The position numbers and the translations under genes were made by a program. Positions 1 to 8,590 of a DNA stretch of 64,000 nt are shown piece by piece. Every line of letters starts with the position of its first letter. The first letter of the stretch is position 1. The notes below the pieces were generated by a model. The model did no database searches and was not told the DNA's origin. It worked only from the letters and a program-made list of their open reading frames with translations. Origin of the DNA: JALOPX01 sp041309605 (lineage in GTDB: Bacteria > Krumholzibacteriota > Krumholzibacteriia > Krumholzibacteriales > Krumholzibacteriaceae); NCBI GenBank assembly GCA_041309605.1, contig JBFYZH010000061.1, positions 8,064-72,063 on the forward strand, read 5' to 3'.

Positions 1-2831
1 GCCTTTTCGAACATTTTCTCCTCCTCGAATATTTCTCCGAGGAGCTTCGTGACGTCGAACATCCTTTTGTCATCGTCGATCCCGCCGGCGCGGTATTTCC
101 TGAGCACATCGGCAGCCTCGCCGGGCATCCGCAGTATCCTGTAGCTCATCCCCAGGTTGTATACCGCGGCGAACCTCGTTTCGCCGTCGGTCCCGGTTTC
201 CAGCACGCGTTTGAAATCCCCGGCGGCAAGCGTGTACTCTCCGTTGTCGAAACGAATCTTGCCCAGCCTGAAAAGGGCGGCGGATTCCAGTGCGCTTCCG
301 GGGAAACAATCCGGGAACTTCTCCCATGCCTCCCTGGACTCGGCGTCAAGGCCGCCGAGACCGAACGACTCGGCCATAAGAAACCATGCCCTGTCGGCGG
401 CCGACCACGCGGGGAAAAGGTTCACCAGGCGCCGGAACCCGGCCGCCGCCCGGGCGTAATCCTTTTCCTCGTAAAAACGCATCGCTATCTCGAACTGGGC
501 ATCGGGGGCCAGCGGGCTCGAGACATGTTCCTCGACCAGCTCGGCCAGCCTGGCCGTGTTGTTTTCCGAAAGTCCCAGCCTGTAAAGCGACTGGGCCACT
601 CCCGCTTCCGCCTCCGATGCGATTTCAGTGCCGGCGAATCTGAGCGCGGTTTCCCTGAACTTTCCGAGCGCGGCCTCGTCAAATCCCTCGTTGTAATCGC
701 ATCTTGCCAGCGAAAGAAGGCCCTCCGGCTCCAGAACCGTTCCCGCGCCATGTTCTACCAGGGCGCCGTAGCAGCGGCGCGCGTCGTCGAAATGCCCCGT
801 GTGGAAATACAGGTCCGCGGCCCTGCGCCAGGCGAGCAGCGCCAGGGAATCGGCGGGATCGATGGCGACTATCCTCTCCCACTCGTCGACGGCGTCCCCC
901 GGCCTGCCGAGCCTCAAATCGCAGAGGCCGGCCTGGTAAAGCGCCGTGCGGTATTCGCGGTGACCTGGAAATTCACGTATGAACGAGTTATAGCCGGCAA
1001 GCGCCTTTTCGTAATCCTTACTGTTGAACGAGGCGTGCGCGATGGTGAGAGCCGCGTCGCTCATGCCGGCCATGTCCCCAAGCGCCTGATATCTCGCCAG
1101 CATCCTCTCCTCGGTCTCTATTGCGAGATCCTGCCGTCCCTGTCTCGCATACGTCCAGGCAAGAAGCCGGTTCGCCTTTATCCCGGCCGGGTGGTCGGGA
1201 AATTCCCTGAAAAGCATTTTCAGCGTTTCCTGGGCTTCCGGATAGCGCGACCGGGCGGCCAGGGCGTCGGCGTCCATCAGAAGCGCGTAAGCCCTCCACA
1301 GCGACCGGCTCGGCGGCATTTTTCGGAGCACCAGATGGGGTGCGCCGGAAAGCTGTCCCATGTCTCCAGCCTGGTGGTAAGCATATTCAAGGAGACACAG
1401 CGCGGCTTCGGCCAATTCCTGGTGCCCCGTCGATTCGAATACGAAAATCCCCCCGTTCTCGCTGCCGCCGTACCTGTCCAGAACGAGCTGGAAGTACGGG
1501 GCCGCCGCTAGGGGCAGTCCCTGTTCCAGCAGTCCTACACCGGCAAGGTATACGGCCGCCGGGGCTTCCGGCGCATAGGGGTGTCCCGCCGCCACGGCCT
1601 GATATGAGCCGTTGGCCTCTACCTGCCTGCCCAGGGCGTCGAAGCACCGGGCGGTCCTGTAAAGAGCGCTGCCGGCGAGCATGTGATCGAAATATTCCGA
1701 AAGCAGCCTGTTGAATTCGACGATCGATTCCTCGTACCGTCCCTGCCGCCACATCATCTCACCCAGGGCGAACTGCGCCCTGGCCGCCGTGTCTTCCCCC
1801 CTGTACCGGGAGGCGATATCCCTCATCGATTCGATGCCGTCCTGCTCGCCGCCTGCGAGGAAAACGCATGAAGCGCCGAGAAATTCCGACTCGGCGCGTA
1901 TATCCTTTCTGGAAGATCGACTCGCGGCCAGCGCGAACTCCCCGGCCGCCGAGCGGTAATCGTCGGCGCTGCCGAGGAGATTTCCTTTTGCGAGGAAAGC
2001 GTACCCTCTCAGGCGCGAATCGGGATGCCTGTCGAGCATCTCCTGATAGACCACGGCGGCCCTGTACGAATCGCCCATTTTCTGACGGCACAGCGCTTCG
2101 AGAAACAGCCCGGCCTCAGAATCGGCGCATCGTGAAACATGCGAAATGGCTCCGTCATAGTCCTTCCCGTGAAAAGCGATGACCCCCAGCGCCAGATCGA
2201 CCCTCGGGTCGCCCGCCATCCATCCATGACACGAAACGAGATCCCGTATGGCCGATGCCGCCCCGGCATGTTCGCCCCTTCTCAGAGCGTTCCAGACCGA
2301 CGCCAGGCGGGCTTCGGCGACGAGGGGACTTTCCGGATTATGTTTGAGCCACCGGGACCATTCTTCTTTTGCCGTTTCGTCGCGCCCGGCCGCTTCGAGC
2401 GATTTAATCCTGTAAAAAAGAGCGTCGTCGCCCAAAGGTCCGTTTTTCGACTTTCCCGCCGAGCGACGGAATATTTCCGCGGCGGCGTCATAATCGCCCA
2501 TGGCCGAAAGGATCTCCCCCTCGAGCATAAGCGCCGCTCCGATGGTTTCTTTCGGGATGCCGCCCGTCACGATTGCTTCCAGACGGTCCAGCATGCCGTT
2601 TGAAGCAGCCCGAAGCCGATCGATTGAACCGCGTCTTGCCCCCTCGAATTCCATTCCTAAGAGACCGATACGAGAGACACCGGCCCCCTCTTCGCTCCCG
2701 GCGGTTTCTTCACCGGCGAGAGGTTCCGCGCTTCCCGCCGAGGCCGAGAATGCGATCGATGCCATCATCATCAGGAATCCGGCCGTGAGCAGGGTGGCCG
2801 CCACCATTCTTCCGAGGTTTTTTTCTGACAT
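1..2831 (-). CDS. Long TPR-repeat envelope protein (C-terminus beyond window)
   Basis: The reading frame is open from the ATG at 2831 to the left edge, giving at least 943 codons without a stop, so the C-terminus is missing. A hydrophobic N-terminal segment (about residues 9-32) looks like a signal peptide or anchor. The rest is a continuous run of helical TPR-type units with recurring patterns such as GDYDAAAEIFRRSA, KDYARAAAGF and GEYTLAAGDFKR, ending at the edge with KLLGEIFEEEKMF. AGGAAAGGGCG precedes the ATG, and the start lies 12 bp after the stop of the PorV-like gene, so it is the third gene of a minus-strand operon. TPR proteins of this kind usually act as periplasmic or outer-membrane assembly scaffolds; the partner here is unknown. 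Family call firm, function not. Confidence 0.85.
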   Translation of the reverse strand, partial: MSEKNLGRMVAATLLTAGFLMMMASIAFSASAGSAEPLAGEETAGSEEGAGVSRIGLLGMEFEGARRGSIDRLRAASNGMLDRLEAIVTGGIPKETIGAALMLEGEILSAMGDYDAAAEIFRRSAGKSKNGPLGDDALFYRIKSLEAAGRDETAKEEWSRWLKHNPESPLVAEARLASVWNALRRGEHAGAASAIRDLVSCHGWMAGDPRVDLALGVIAFHGKDYDGAISHVSRCADSEAGLFLEALCRQKMGDSYRAAVVYQEMLDRHPDSRLRGYAFLAKGNLLGSADDYRSAAGEFALAASRSSRKDIRAESEFLGASCVFLAGGEQDGIESMRDIASRYRGEDTAARAQFALGEMMWRQGRYEESIVEFNRLLSEYFDHMLAGSALYRTARCFDALGRQVEANGSYQAVAAGHPYAPEAPAAVYLAGVGLLEQGLPLAAAPYFQLVLDRYGGSENGGIFVFESTGHQELAEAALCLLEYAYHQAGDMGQLSGAPHLVLRKMPPSRSLWRAYALLMDADALAARSRYPEAQETLKMLFREFPDHPAGIKANRLLAWTYARQGRQDLAIETEERMLARYQALGDMAGMSDAALTIAHASFNSKDYEKALAGYNSFIREFPGHREYRTALYQAGLCDLRLGRPGDAVDEWERIVAIDPADSLALLAWRRAADLYFHTGHFDDARRCYGALVEHGAGTVLEPEGLLSLARCDYNEGFDEAALGKFRETALRFAGTEIASEAEAGVAQSLYRLGLSENNTARLAELVEEHVSSPLAPDAQFEIAMRFYEEKDYARAAAGFRRLVNLFPAWSAADRAWFLMAESFGLGGLDAESREAWEKFPDCFPGSALESAALFRLGKIRFDNGEYTLAAGDFKRVLETGTDGETRFAAVYNLGMSYRILRMPGEAADVLRKYRAGGIDDDKRMFDVTKLLGEIFEEEKMFEK

Positions 2832-2843
2832 CGCCCTTTCCTT

Positions 2844-4115
2844 TTATCTCTTGTCGACTACGACCGGCACCTTGACCTGGGAGATGCTCGTATCGATCTC
2901 CACCGTCCCGGTTTCGCCCGTGACGACCCTGCCGTCCGAATCCGTCACCGTCAGCCTGTAAACATAGATGCCGTCGGGCAGCGAAACGCCGGTGTCGGCT
3001 TTCCCGTCCCACATCACATGCGCCGGCGGCGTACCCTTTCCTCCGAATCTTCTCACTTCGTGTTCATACTTGTCGGTGAGCGCCAGGCTCCAGTCGCGCA
3101 CCTCTTTCCTGGTCTTCGAACTGAGATGGAACTTGGTGGCGGACCTGCCTCCAAACGGGGAAAACACGGATGGATCGGCGCTGGACCTGGCGAAGAACCC
3201 GCCGAAGGCGTAACCCAGGCTGAACCTGTGCGTGATTCCGAGTTCGTGATTTTCCATGCCGTAATCGAGTTTTATTTCGCGCGGCAGCCTGCAACGCAGG
3301 CCGCCGGAAGGCGACATGGCGTCGAGCCCGAGCCGAAGCGCCATGTTCTGATTGACCCAGTATTCGGTTCCGCCGTGGAAACTCGTCTCGACGCCGGAAA
3401 GGTGCACGATCTCCGCCGTCACCAGGGCTCTGCCTGAAAGCACCTGCAGCGCGAACCCTCCCCTGAACTCGACGGGGTAGCTTTCGTCCGTGTCCCTGAG
3501 TGAAAGGGAGGGTCCGCCTATATTCAGGAGTGAAGCACCGAGACTCAATCGTGGCGCCACCTTGAACAACATCCCGAGATCGAGCCCGAGCCCGGTATCG
3601 TTATATTCGTCCAGAGACTGCCTTACGACCTTCACGTTGGCTCCCGCGGATATGAAGGGATGGAAATCGTGCGAAGCCGACAGGACGAAGGCCATGTCGC
3701 TTTCATTGAAACTTCCCGTGACATCGTTGAACTCGTTGGTCCTTTCAAAGGTCCCTGAGCTCATGGTGAGGATCGAAAGCCCGAGTGAAGGAAACTTCCG
3801 TCCGGGGACCGCGAAACTGAAACTGTTAACGCTGGTTCCCTCGAAAAGCCGCGCCGTCTCAACGTAGACCTCGTTGCTGAAGAGCTGCGTGAGCCCGGCC
3901 GGGTTCCATATCATTCCTATGGGTTCGTCGGCGAGAGCCGTGAAGGAGCCTCCGAGTCCCAGGCTCCTCGCGCTCCTGTAATGAGTCAGCCAGTCCCCGG
4001 CGATCCCCCCGTTTTCCTCGCTCCCCAGGGCCGCGTCCCACCCCGCCGGCAGCAGCCACGCGGAGAAAAGGGCCGCCAGCAATATTGTTTTCCCGATCTT
4101 GTCTAAACGGTCCAT
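2844..4115 (-). CDS. PorV/PorQ-family outer-membrane beta-barrel protein with FlgD-like C-terminal domain
   Basis: 423 residues. An in-frame ATG lies 60 bp upstream (4175) and would overlap the previous stop as ATGA, but GGGGAGGACCCTTCG directly precedes the ATG at 4115 and that start gives a clean signal peptide (MDRLDKIGKTILLAALFSAW), so 4115 is chosen. The N-terminal two thirds match the PorV/PorQ (UPF0164-like) pattern: SARSLGLGGSFTALADE, WNPAGL, then alternating beta strands. The last ~80 residues form a FlgD-like Ig module (MWDGKADTGVSLPDGIYVYR). PorV proteins are outer-membrane components of type IX secretion that move or anchor cargo. Cargo-like tails occur elsewhere in the window, which supports but does not prove that role. 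The FlgD-like module on a PorV-type barrel is notable. Confidence 0.8.
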   Translation of the reverse strand: MDRLDKIGKTILLAALFSAWLLPAGWDAALGSEENGGIAGDWLTHYRSARSLGLGGSFTALADEPIGMIWNPAGLTQLFSNEVYVETARLFEGTSVNSFSFAVPGRKFPSLGLSILTMSSGTFERTNEFNDVTGSFNESDMAFVLSASHDFHPFISAGANVKVVRQSLDEYNDTGLGLDLGMLFKVAPRLSLGASLLNIGGPSLSLRDTDESYPVEFRGGFALQVLSGRALVTAEIVHLSGVETSFHGGTEYWVNQNMALRLGLDAMSPSGGLRCRLPREIKLDYGMENHELGITHRFSLGYAFGGFFARSSADPSVFSPFGGRSATKFHLSSKTRKEVRDWSLALTDKYEHEVRRFGGKGTPPAHVMWDGKADTGVSLPDGIYVYRLTVTDSDGRVVTGETGTVEIDTSISQVKVPVVVDKR

Positions 4116-4171
4116 CGAAGGGTCCTCCCCGATTTTGGGTTCCGCGCAAGCGCCTCGGCGCCGGCCATATT

Positions 4172-7100
4172 TCATCTGACAACGCCGATTCTGCGGCGCA
4201 TCGTATGTATCGTTTCACCCGAACGCACGGCTTCGACAAACAGGACATAACCGCCGCTCGAGACATGATCTCCGTTTCCATTTCTGCCGTCCCAGAGGAC
4301 CTCGTTGAGCCCGGAGGCGCCGCCCGGCTCGCCCGCGGCGTACCTTCTGCTGAACACAAGCCCGCCGCTGAGCGTATAGAGCTTCATCGTCACGGAAGCG
4401 TCGTCGGAAAGCACGTAGGCGATGGTCGTGGAGCTTTCCCCCGGGTGGAACGGGTTCGGATAATTGGTGACGGATCCTCCGGCCGAGTTTGGATCGACGT
4501 GGGCGGTCTGAACGGTGAGATCGGCGTCGAGGCCGTTAGAGACGGCCCTTATGATCCCGATCTCCGGTTCGTAGGGGCTGGTGAAACGCGCCCGCGCGAT
4601 GCCGTTTTCGCCGGTAAATTCATCCAGCGGGGCGATCGTGCCGGTGCCGTCCGTCAGCTCGAAGGTGACCGGCTGCCCGGGCACCCCGTTTCCAAACTCG
4701 TCAAATACGCCGGCGCTGACTGTCATGCTCCGGTTCCCGCCTATCCATGGGAGTTCGCTCTCCATTACGAGCTGCGACGGCGCGGCAGGTTCCACTACAA
4801 TGATGTTGGTCATTCCGGGTTCGTTTCCCTCCTGGTCCCTTATGACGAACAATACGGATTGGGACTTCGTATAGGTCTGCCTGATCGTCCGTTTACCCTG
4901 GAGCAGCTGGAACTGCGGGGCAAGCAGCTCCCCGTCCCCCGGCTCGCCGTTGTCGGCGTTAACCGCTTCGACGATGGCGAAGGAGTTGACCTCCTGCATG
5001 ATCGCTCCGGCGTCGTTCGTCACCCTGACCGTCAGCGTGAACGGCTCGCCGGCCTGCACCCTCTCGGGGGTCACTTCCGCCTCGAAATGGAATCCGCTGT
5101 TGATCGCCCGCACCTGGGAAGTAGCCGGAGCCATCAACGGATTGGAATTATTTTCCGCGGTGATCAGCTGATACCCGCCGGTGCAAAGCCTCAGGACCGG
5201 TTCGGCCAGACCGTCGTCCATCGCCATCCCGGGAGGAAGTTCGGCCAGCGGATCCGTGGTTGAAATCTCTATCAGGTCGTAGACCCCTCCGACGTGGTTC
5301 CACCATTCGTCGGTCGCGACCACCCCTAGCGTGAACGAATATCTGATTGACTGGTCGGTGGGTTCGCCCGCCTTGCCCGTTTCCGACCCTGGAACCGGTT
5401 CCTCTCCCGGCGCCAGCATTATTATCCGGGCGTACGGCCCGGGGAGAACGTCGAATTCACTTGAAGTGCAGCCGGGGATCTCATCGCTGCCGGGATCCGC
5501 AAGGCTCAGGAAGTGGGTTCCCGCCCTGAAAAAGGTCATAGGGACGACGGCCACTCCGCCGGAAAGGATTATTCCGGAAGGCACCTCGGCGTAGGCGTCG
5601 GTCGAAAGCAGTTCGACGCCGTCATTTATTTCCGGCACGACGTTCCACCAGCTGTCGACGGCCCTCACAAGGGTCTCGAACATCGCGCCGGCCGTCTGGA
5701 ACCGGGGGGTCCCCTCGATTCCCGGCGCGACCCCTCCAGTCGGCGACTGCCCGGGAAGAATCACCTGAAGTCCGGCGAAAGCTCCCGGCAGGACTTTCAC
5801 GGCGTTGCTCGTGCCGATATTGGGCGGCATCGCGTAGTCGATGCAGGAGAAGGACACCTCTTCGCCGGCGCAAAAGAATGTCATCTCGCCGGACCACGAT
5901 CCGCCGGCAAACCTGATCGATTCCGGCGTTATCGTGCCGGGACCGGTGACGGCCGCCAGCATCGCGTGTCCGTTATATCCGGCGATTATTTCTCCGTTAT
6001 TATCGACGACCTTTATCGAAACCGGCGCCGGTTCGCCCGCCGTGACGGGACCCGTCACAGGTTCTATCACGAATGTCGGATCGTCTGAGATCACCGGGAT
6101 ACCATCGCTCGTCATGCCGAGGATATCGCAATTCGAATCGTCCGTGACCGTGAGCGTCCGCGTCCCGGCGGCGGCGAAAATGACGGGGAAACGAACGTGC
6201 CCGCCGGCAAGAATTCCCGTGAATGGCACGGGAAAATCAAGATCGTTCGATACAACGCGCACGGCGTCCGAAGCCTGAACCATGTTCCAGTACTCGTCGG
6301 TCGCGTATATGTCGGCCTGGAAACCGCGGCCCGCAAGCTGCGTGGCGGGGGACCCGTTCAGGCCGCCGAGTGTCGACGGCGCCCTGGTCTGCCCCGGCAC
6401 GACGATCTGCAGTCTCGCAAAATCCCCGGGCAGAACGGTAAAACAACCGCTCATGCCGGCAACTGCCCTGTCGGCCCCGCATACGCCCGATATCTTGACG
6501 CTTCCGCCGGTGCACTCCGTTCTGCTCTCGTCGGCGAGGTAAACCGCCACCGGCCCGCTCCACTCTCCCCCGGAAAGCGATATCGAGGCCGGTTGTATCC
6601 TTCCCTCGCCGAGACTGGTTATCTGCCGAAGTTCGACGGGCCCCGAGAAACCTGTGTCCGTATTTCCGTTGTGATCGACCGCCATGACTTCCAGGTAAAA
6701 TGGAACACCGGCCTTCTGCCCGGCGTCTATATGCGAAAACTCGAGCCTCTCGGCGCTTCCCGCCCCTCCCGTGACCTCCACCGCCGAAGATGTCGCGGTA
6801 TAATGCTCCCCGTCCGTGAGGTCCGTCGCGGTGACGGTGAACGATCCCGTCGAATTCAGGATCACCGTCATCGTCACCACCCCGCCTATCGTCGTCTGTG
6901 CCCCGGGCAGCACCGCGGCCCCGTCGGTCGATGTGAGCCTGATGACATGCCTGACGGATGTGACGGTCTGCCAGGCCGGGTCGCACGCCCTGACGACGAC
7001 CTGGAACGGAACGCCGGCGACCTGTGCAAGAGGATACCCGGCGATACCCGACTCCGTTCCCGGCGCGGCCGATTCTCCCGGTAGAAGAACCTGCAGTCTG

Positions 7101-7204
7101 GAATAAGGGCAGCAAAACGCTTCCGGAGCCTCGCCGGCCGCCGAAAAAATTGCCGCAATGGTTATTATCGCGAGATTCCTGATCCTTGCCGGTATCCTTT
7201 TCAC
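4172..7204 (-). CDS. Large secreted Ig-like repeat protein with T9SS/FlgD-like C-terminal domain
   Basis: About 1010 residues. A GTG at 7213 is possible, but AAGGTGG with 5-nt spacing precedes the GTG at 7204 (VKRIPARIRNLAII), so 7204 is preferred. A signal peptide is followed by four long repeats that each open with an LQVLLPGE-like motif (YSRLQVLLPGESAAPG, FARLQIVVPGQTRAPS, FAGLQVILPGQSPTGG, YARIIMLAPGEEPVPG) and a later A-x-D-x-x-W-N-x-V motif. These alternate with Ig/invasin-like segments (VTAGEPAPVSIKVVDNNGEI). The C-terminus is a typical sorting-domain-like module: VTNYPNPFHPGESSTTIAY, then LNEVLWDGRNGNGDHVSSGG. It is the first gene of the operon with the PorV-like and TPR genes, so co-secretion is plausible. 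Likely a surface or secreted structural/adhesive protein; no enzyme motif seen. Confidence 0.75.
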   Translation of the reverse strand: MKRIPARIRNLAIITIAAIFSAAGEAPEAFCCPYSRLQVLLPGESAAPGTESGIAGYPLAQVAGVPFQVVVRACDPAWQTVTSVRHVIRLTSTDGAAVLPGAQTTIGGVVTMTVILNSTGSFTVTATDLTDGEHYTATSSAVEVTGGAGSAERLEFSHIDAGQKAGVPFYLEVMAVDHNGNTDTGFSGPVELRQITSLGEGRIQPASISLSGGEWSGPVAVYLADESRTECTGGSVKISGVCGADRAVAGMSGCFTVLPGDFARLQIVVPGQTRAPSTLGGLNGSPATQLAGRGFQADIYATDEYWNMVQASDAVRVVSNDLDFPVPFTGILAGGHVRFPVIFAAAGTRTLTVTDDSNCDILGMTSDGIPVISDDPTFVIEPVTGPVTAGEPAPVSIKVVDNNGEIIAGYNGHAMLAAVTGPGTITPESIRFAGGSWSGEMTFFCAGEEVSFSCIDYAMPPNIGTSNAVKVLPGAFAGLQVILPGQSPTGGVAPGIEGTPRFQTAGAMFETLVRAVDSWWNVVPEINDGVELLSTDAYAEVPSGIILSGGVAVVPMTFFRAGTHFLSLADPGSDEIPGCTSSEFDVLPGPYARIIMLAPGEEPVPGSETGKAGEPTDQSIRYSFTLGVVATDEWWNHVGGVYDLIEISTTDPLAELPPGMAMDDGLAEPVLRLCTGGYQLITAENNSNPLMAPATSQVRAINSGFHFEAEVTPERVQAGEPFTLTVRVTNDAGAIMQEVNSFAIVEAVNADNGEPGDGELLAPQFQLLQGKRTIRQTYTKSQSVLFVIRDQEGNEPGMTNIIVVEPAAPSQLVMESELPWIGGNRSMTVSAGVFDEFGNGVPGQPVTFELTDGTGTIAPLDEFTGENGIARARFTSPYEPEIGIIRAVSNGLDADLTVQTAHVDPNSAGGSVTNYPNPFHPGESSTTIAYVLSDDASVTMKLYTLSGGLVFSRRYAAGEPGGASGLNEVLWDGRNGNGDHVSSGGYVLFVEAVRSGETIHTMRRRIGVVR

Positions 7205-7500
7205 GATATCCACCTTTTCTTTTCGTTAATTTTAATCGTTCTACTGCCGATAACCGTGTGCCCGGATCACGTCACGGGCGGCGATAGCCTTAATTCAATC
7301 GTTCGGACGGCAAGACACATGCCACCGGTGTCCGCCCGCCGGGCAATCCGCGGGAACCGCATATAACATGAAAATCAATGCGCTTTTGGAATTAAAGGCC
7401 GCATCCGGAAAATGGCGGCAGAGGAAGTAAAGACGACCCGACACGGGAACCCTTTTCCCCATGACAGGGAAAATTTTTCGGTGCCGGAATTTCGGCGTTT
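7205..7500. other. Intergenic region, no gene recognised
   Basis: AT-richer stretch between the minus-strand secretion operon (start 7204) and the terminator of the export operon. The A/T-rich 7214-7240 segment may hold the promoter of the downstream minus-strand operon. No conserved ORF, riboswitch core or tRNA was recognised. Confidence 0.4.
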
Positions 7501-7564
7501 AAAAAAAGGCCAGCTTTTCCGTCCCCGGCCTCATCCCGTAGCCCGGTTCGCGGAAAAGCTGACC
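7501..7564 (-). terminator. Rho-independent terminator of the MacAB-like operon
   Basis: Arms at 7508-7521 and 7551-7564 pair over 13 of 14 positions (core AGCTTTTCCG / CGGAAAAGCT). On the minus strand the hairpin is followed at once by seven T (7507-7501). The loop is long (29 nt) and can itself pair partly. It lies 170 nt after the stop of the second ATPase gene, so the operon leaves a long 3' untranslated region or a separate small RNA here. Confidence 0.75.
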
Positions 7565-7733
7565 AGCCCCGTTTACGTCCCTTGACCCCGCCGATGCGCG
7601 GGATCCCAGGAACTCTCTTCGAAATCACAGTCGGAAACGGCGCCTTGACGGTTTCAACAAACCGGGCGGCCAGTTTAAATTATTTTCGGGGAAAAAGCGG
7701 CCGCCGTGCGCCGCATCGCTCGAACAGGGCCGT
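7565..7733 (-). other. Non-coding stretch between the ATPase stop and its terminator
   Basis: 169 nt with no convincing coding signal on either strand. In most relatives of this operon a second permease gene would follow here, but I see no FtsX N-terminus (NYFKIA-like) or C-terminus (NPVDA-like) in this piece. Possibly a 3' UTR or small RNA ending at the terminator. Confidence 0.4.
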
Positions 7734-8396
7734 TCACTTCTCCAGCCAGCCGTCCCTGAGCCTTATTATCCTGTCGCTATAGGAAGCGTTCTTTTCGGAG
7801 TGCGTCGCCTGGATTATTGTCGTGCCCTCCGAATTGAGTTTCTTGAAGAGCTGCATGATCTCGTCGCCCTGCTCGGAGTGAAGATTCCCCGTCGGTTCGT
7901 CGGCCAGGATGAGTTTCGGTCCGGCGATGATCGCCCTGGCCACACCGACCAGCTGCTGCTGGCCCCCTGAAAGCTGGTTCGGAAAGAGGTCCTTTTTCCC
8001 GACGATCTGGAACCTGTCGAGAATATCGCAGACCATGCCCTTGCGTTCGTCCCCCTTGATCTTCTTGTAGAGAAGGGGGGTTTCGAGATTCTCGTATACC
8101 GTAAGTTCGTCGATAAGGTGAAAGCTCTGGAAGACGTAGCCGAAGTACTGCTTGTAGAGCGCCGAGCGTTTCCTGTCGTTGAGCCTGTGCACCTTCTCGT
8201 CGAAGAAAAGGTACTCCCCTTCAGTCTGCGAATCGAGCATCCCGATGATGTTCAGGAGGGTAGTCTTGCCGGCGCCGGACGGCCCCATCACGGTGATGAA
8301 CTCCCCTTCGGCTATATCGAGATCGATGTTGCGCAGGACGTACGTCTTGACGACTCCCGTGTCGTAGTACTTCGTTATGTTTCTGAGCTTGATCAT
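7734..8396 (-). CDS. LolD/MacB-type ABC transporter ATP-binding protein (second copy)
   Basis: 220 residues, full length for the MacB/LolD ATPase family, which powers FtsX-like permeases that export or extract substrates across the envelope by a mechanical stroke. Visible motifs: Walker A GPSGAGKTT (about 38-46), Q-loop YVFQSF, signature LSGGQQQ (about 142), Walker B LILADEPTGN, H-loop ATHS. After the signature the sequence reads QLVGVARA where the family normally has QRVAIARA: an Arg-to-Leu change at a conserved position. It lies 60 bp after the remnant of a permease gene and has no intact permease after it. It may work with a permease elsewhere or be a stranded subunit. Family call certain, present function uncertain. 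Confidence 0.9.
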   Translation of the reverse strand: MIKLRNITKYYDTGVVKTYVLRNIDLDIAEGEFITVMGPSGAGKTTLLNIIGMLDSQTEGEYLFFDEKVHRLNDRKRSALYKQYFGYVFQSFHLIDELTVYENLETPLLYKKIKGDERKGMVCDILDRFQIVGKKDLFPNQLSGGQQQLVGVARAIIAGPKLILADEPTGNLHSEQGDEIMQLFKKLNSEGTTIIQATHSEKNASYSDRIIRLRDGWLEK

Positions 8397-8456
8397 CTCA
8401 CGGCTCCGTTCGATTCGGGTGGACCGGCGATACCCTGATTACACCCGTCACTTATA

Positions 8457-8559
8457 TCATTCGTTCCTGATCGCGTCCACCGGATTCGCCCCGGCCACCC
8501 TGACGGCCTGAAAACCGCGTGAAATTCCTTAAAGCTATCTTGAAATAGTTCCTTATCAT
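8457..8559 (-). pseudogene. Remnant of an FtsX/MacB-type permease gene (internal deletion)
   Basis: From the ATG at 8559, behind a purine-rich GAAGGGAAGG, the minus strand encodes MIRNYFKIALRNFTRF, the typical first residues of FtsX-family permeases. About 50 nt later, in the -1/+2 frame, it encodes GFQAVRVAGANPVDAIRNE then TGA, the typical last residues of the same family (…A.NPV.ALR.E). The two ends of one gene are therefore joined with several hundred codons missing, and the junction (around 8505-8515) is out of frame. The fragment sits where a permease is expected, between the two ATPase genes. A true deletion or an assembly collapse would both give this picture. Confidence 0.75.
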
Positions 8560-8590
8560 GGCGCCTTCCCTTCTTCCATCCGGCGATGCG

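Noticed and set aside
525..1511. 328-codon open frame on the plus strand
   Set aside because: Antisense of the TPR gene, which is open over the full 1-2831 with clear TPR repeats on the other strand.
4116..4175. Upstream start of the PorV-like gene overlapping as ATGA
   Set aside because: It would place 20 charged residues before the signal peptide; a strong ribosome site precedes the ATG at 4115.
7392..7628. 78-codon ORF over the terminator
   Set aside because: It overlaps the hairpin and T-run and has no coding features.
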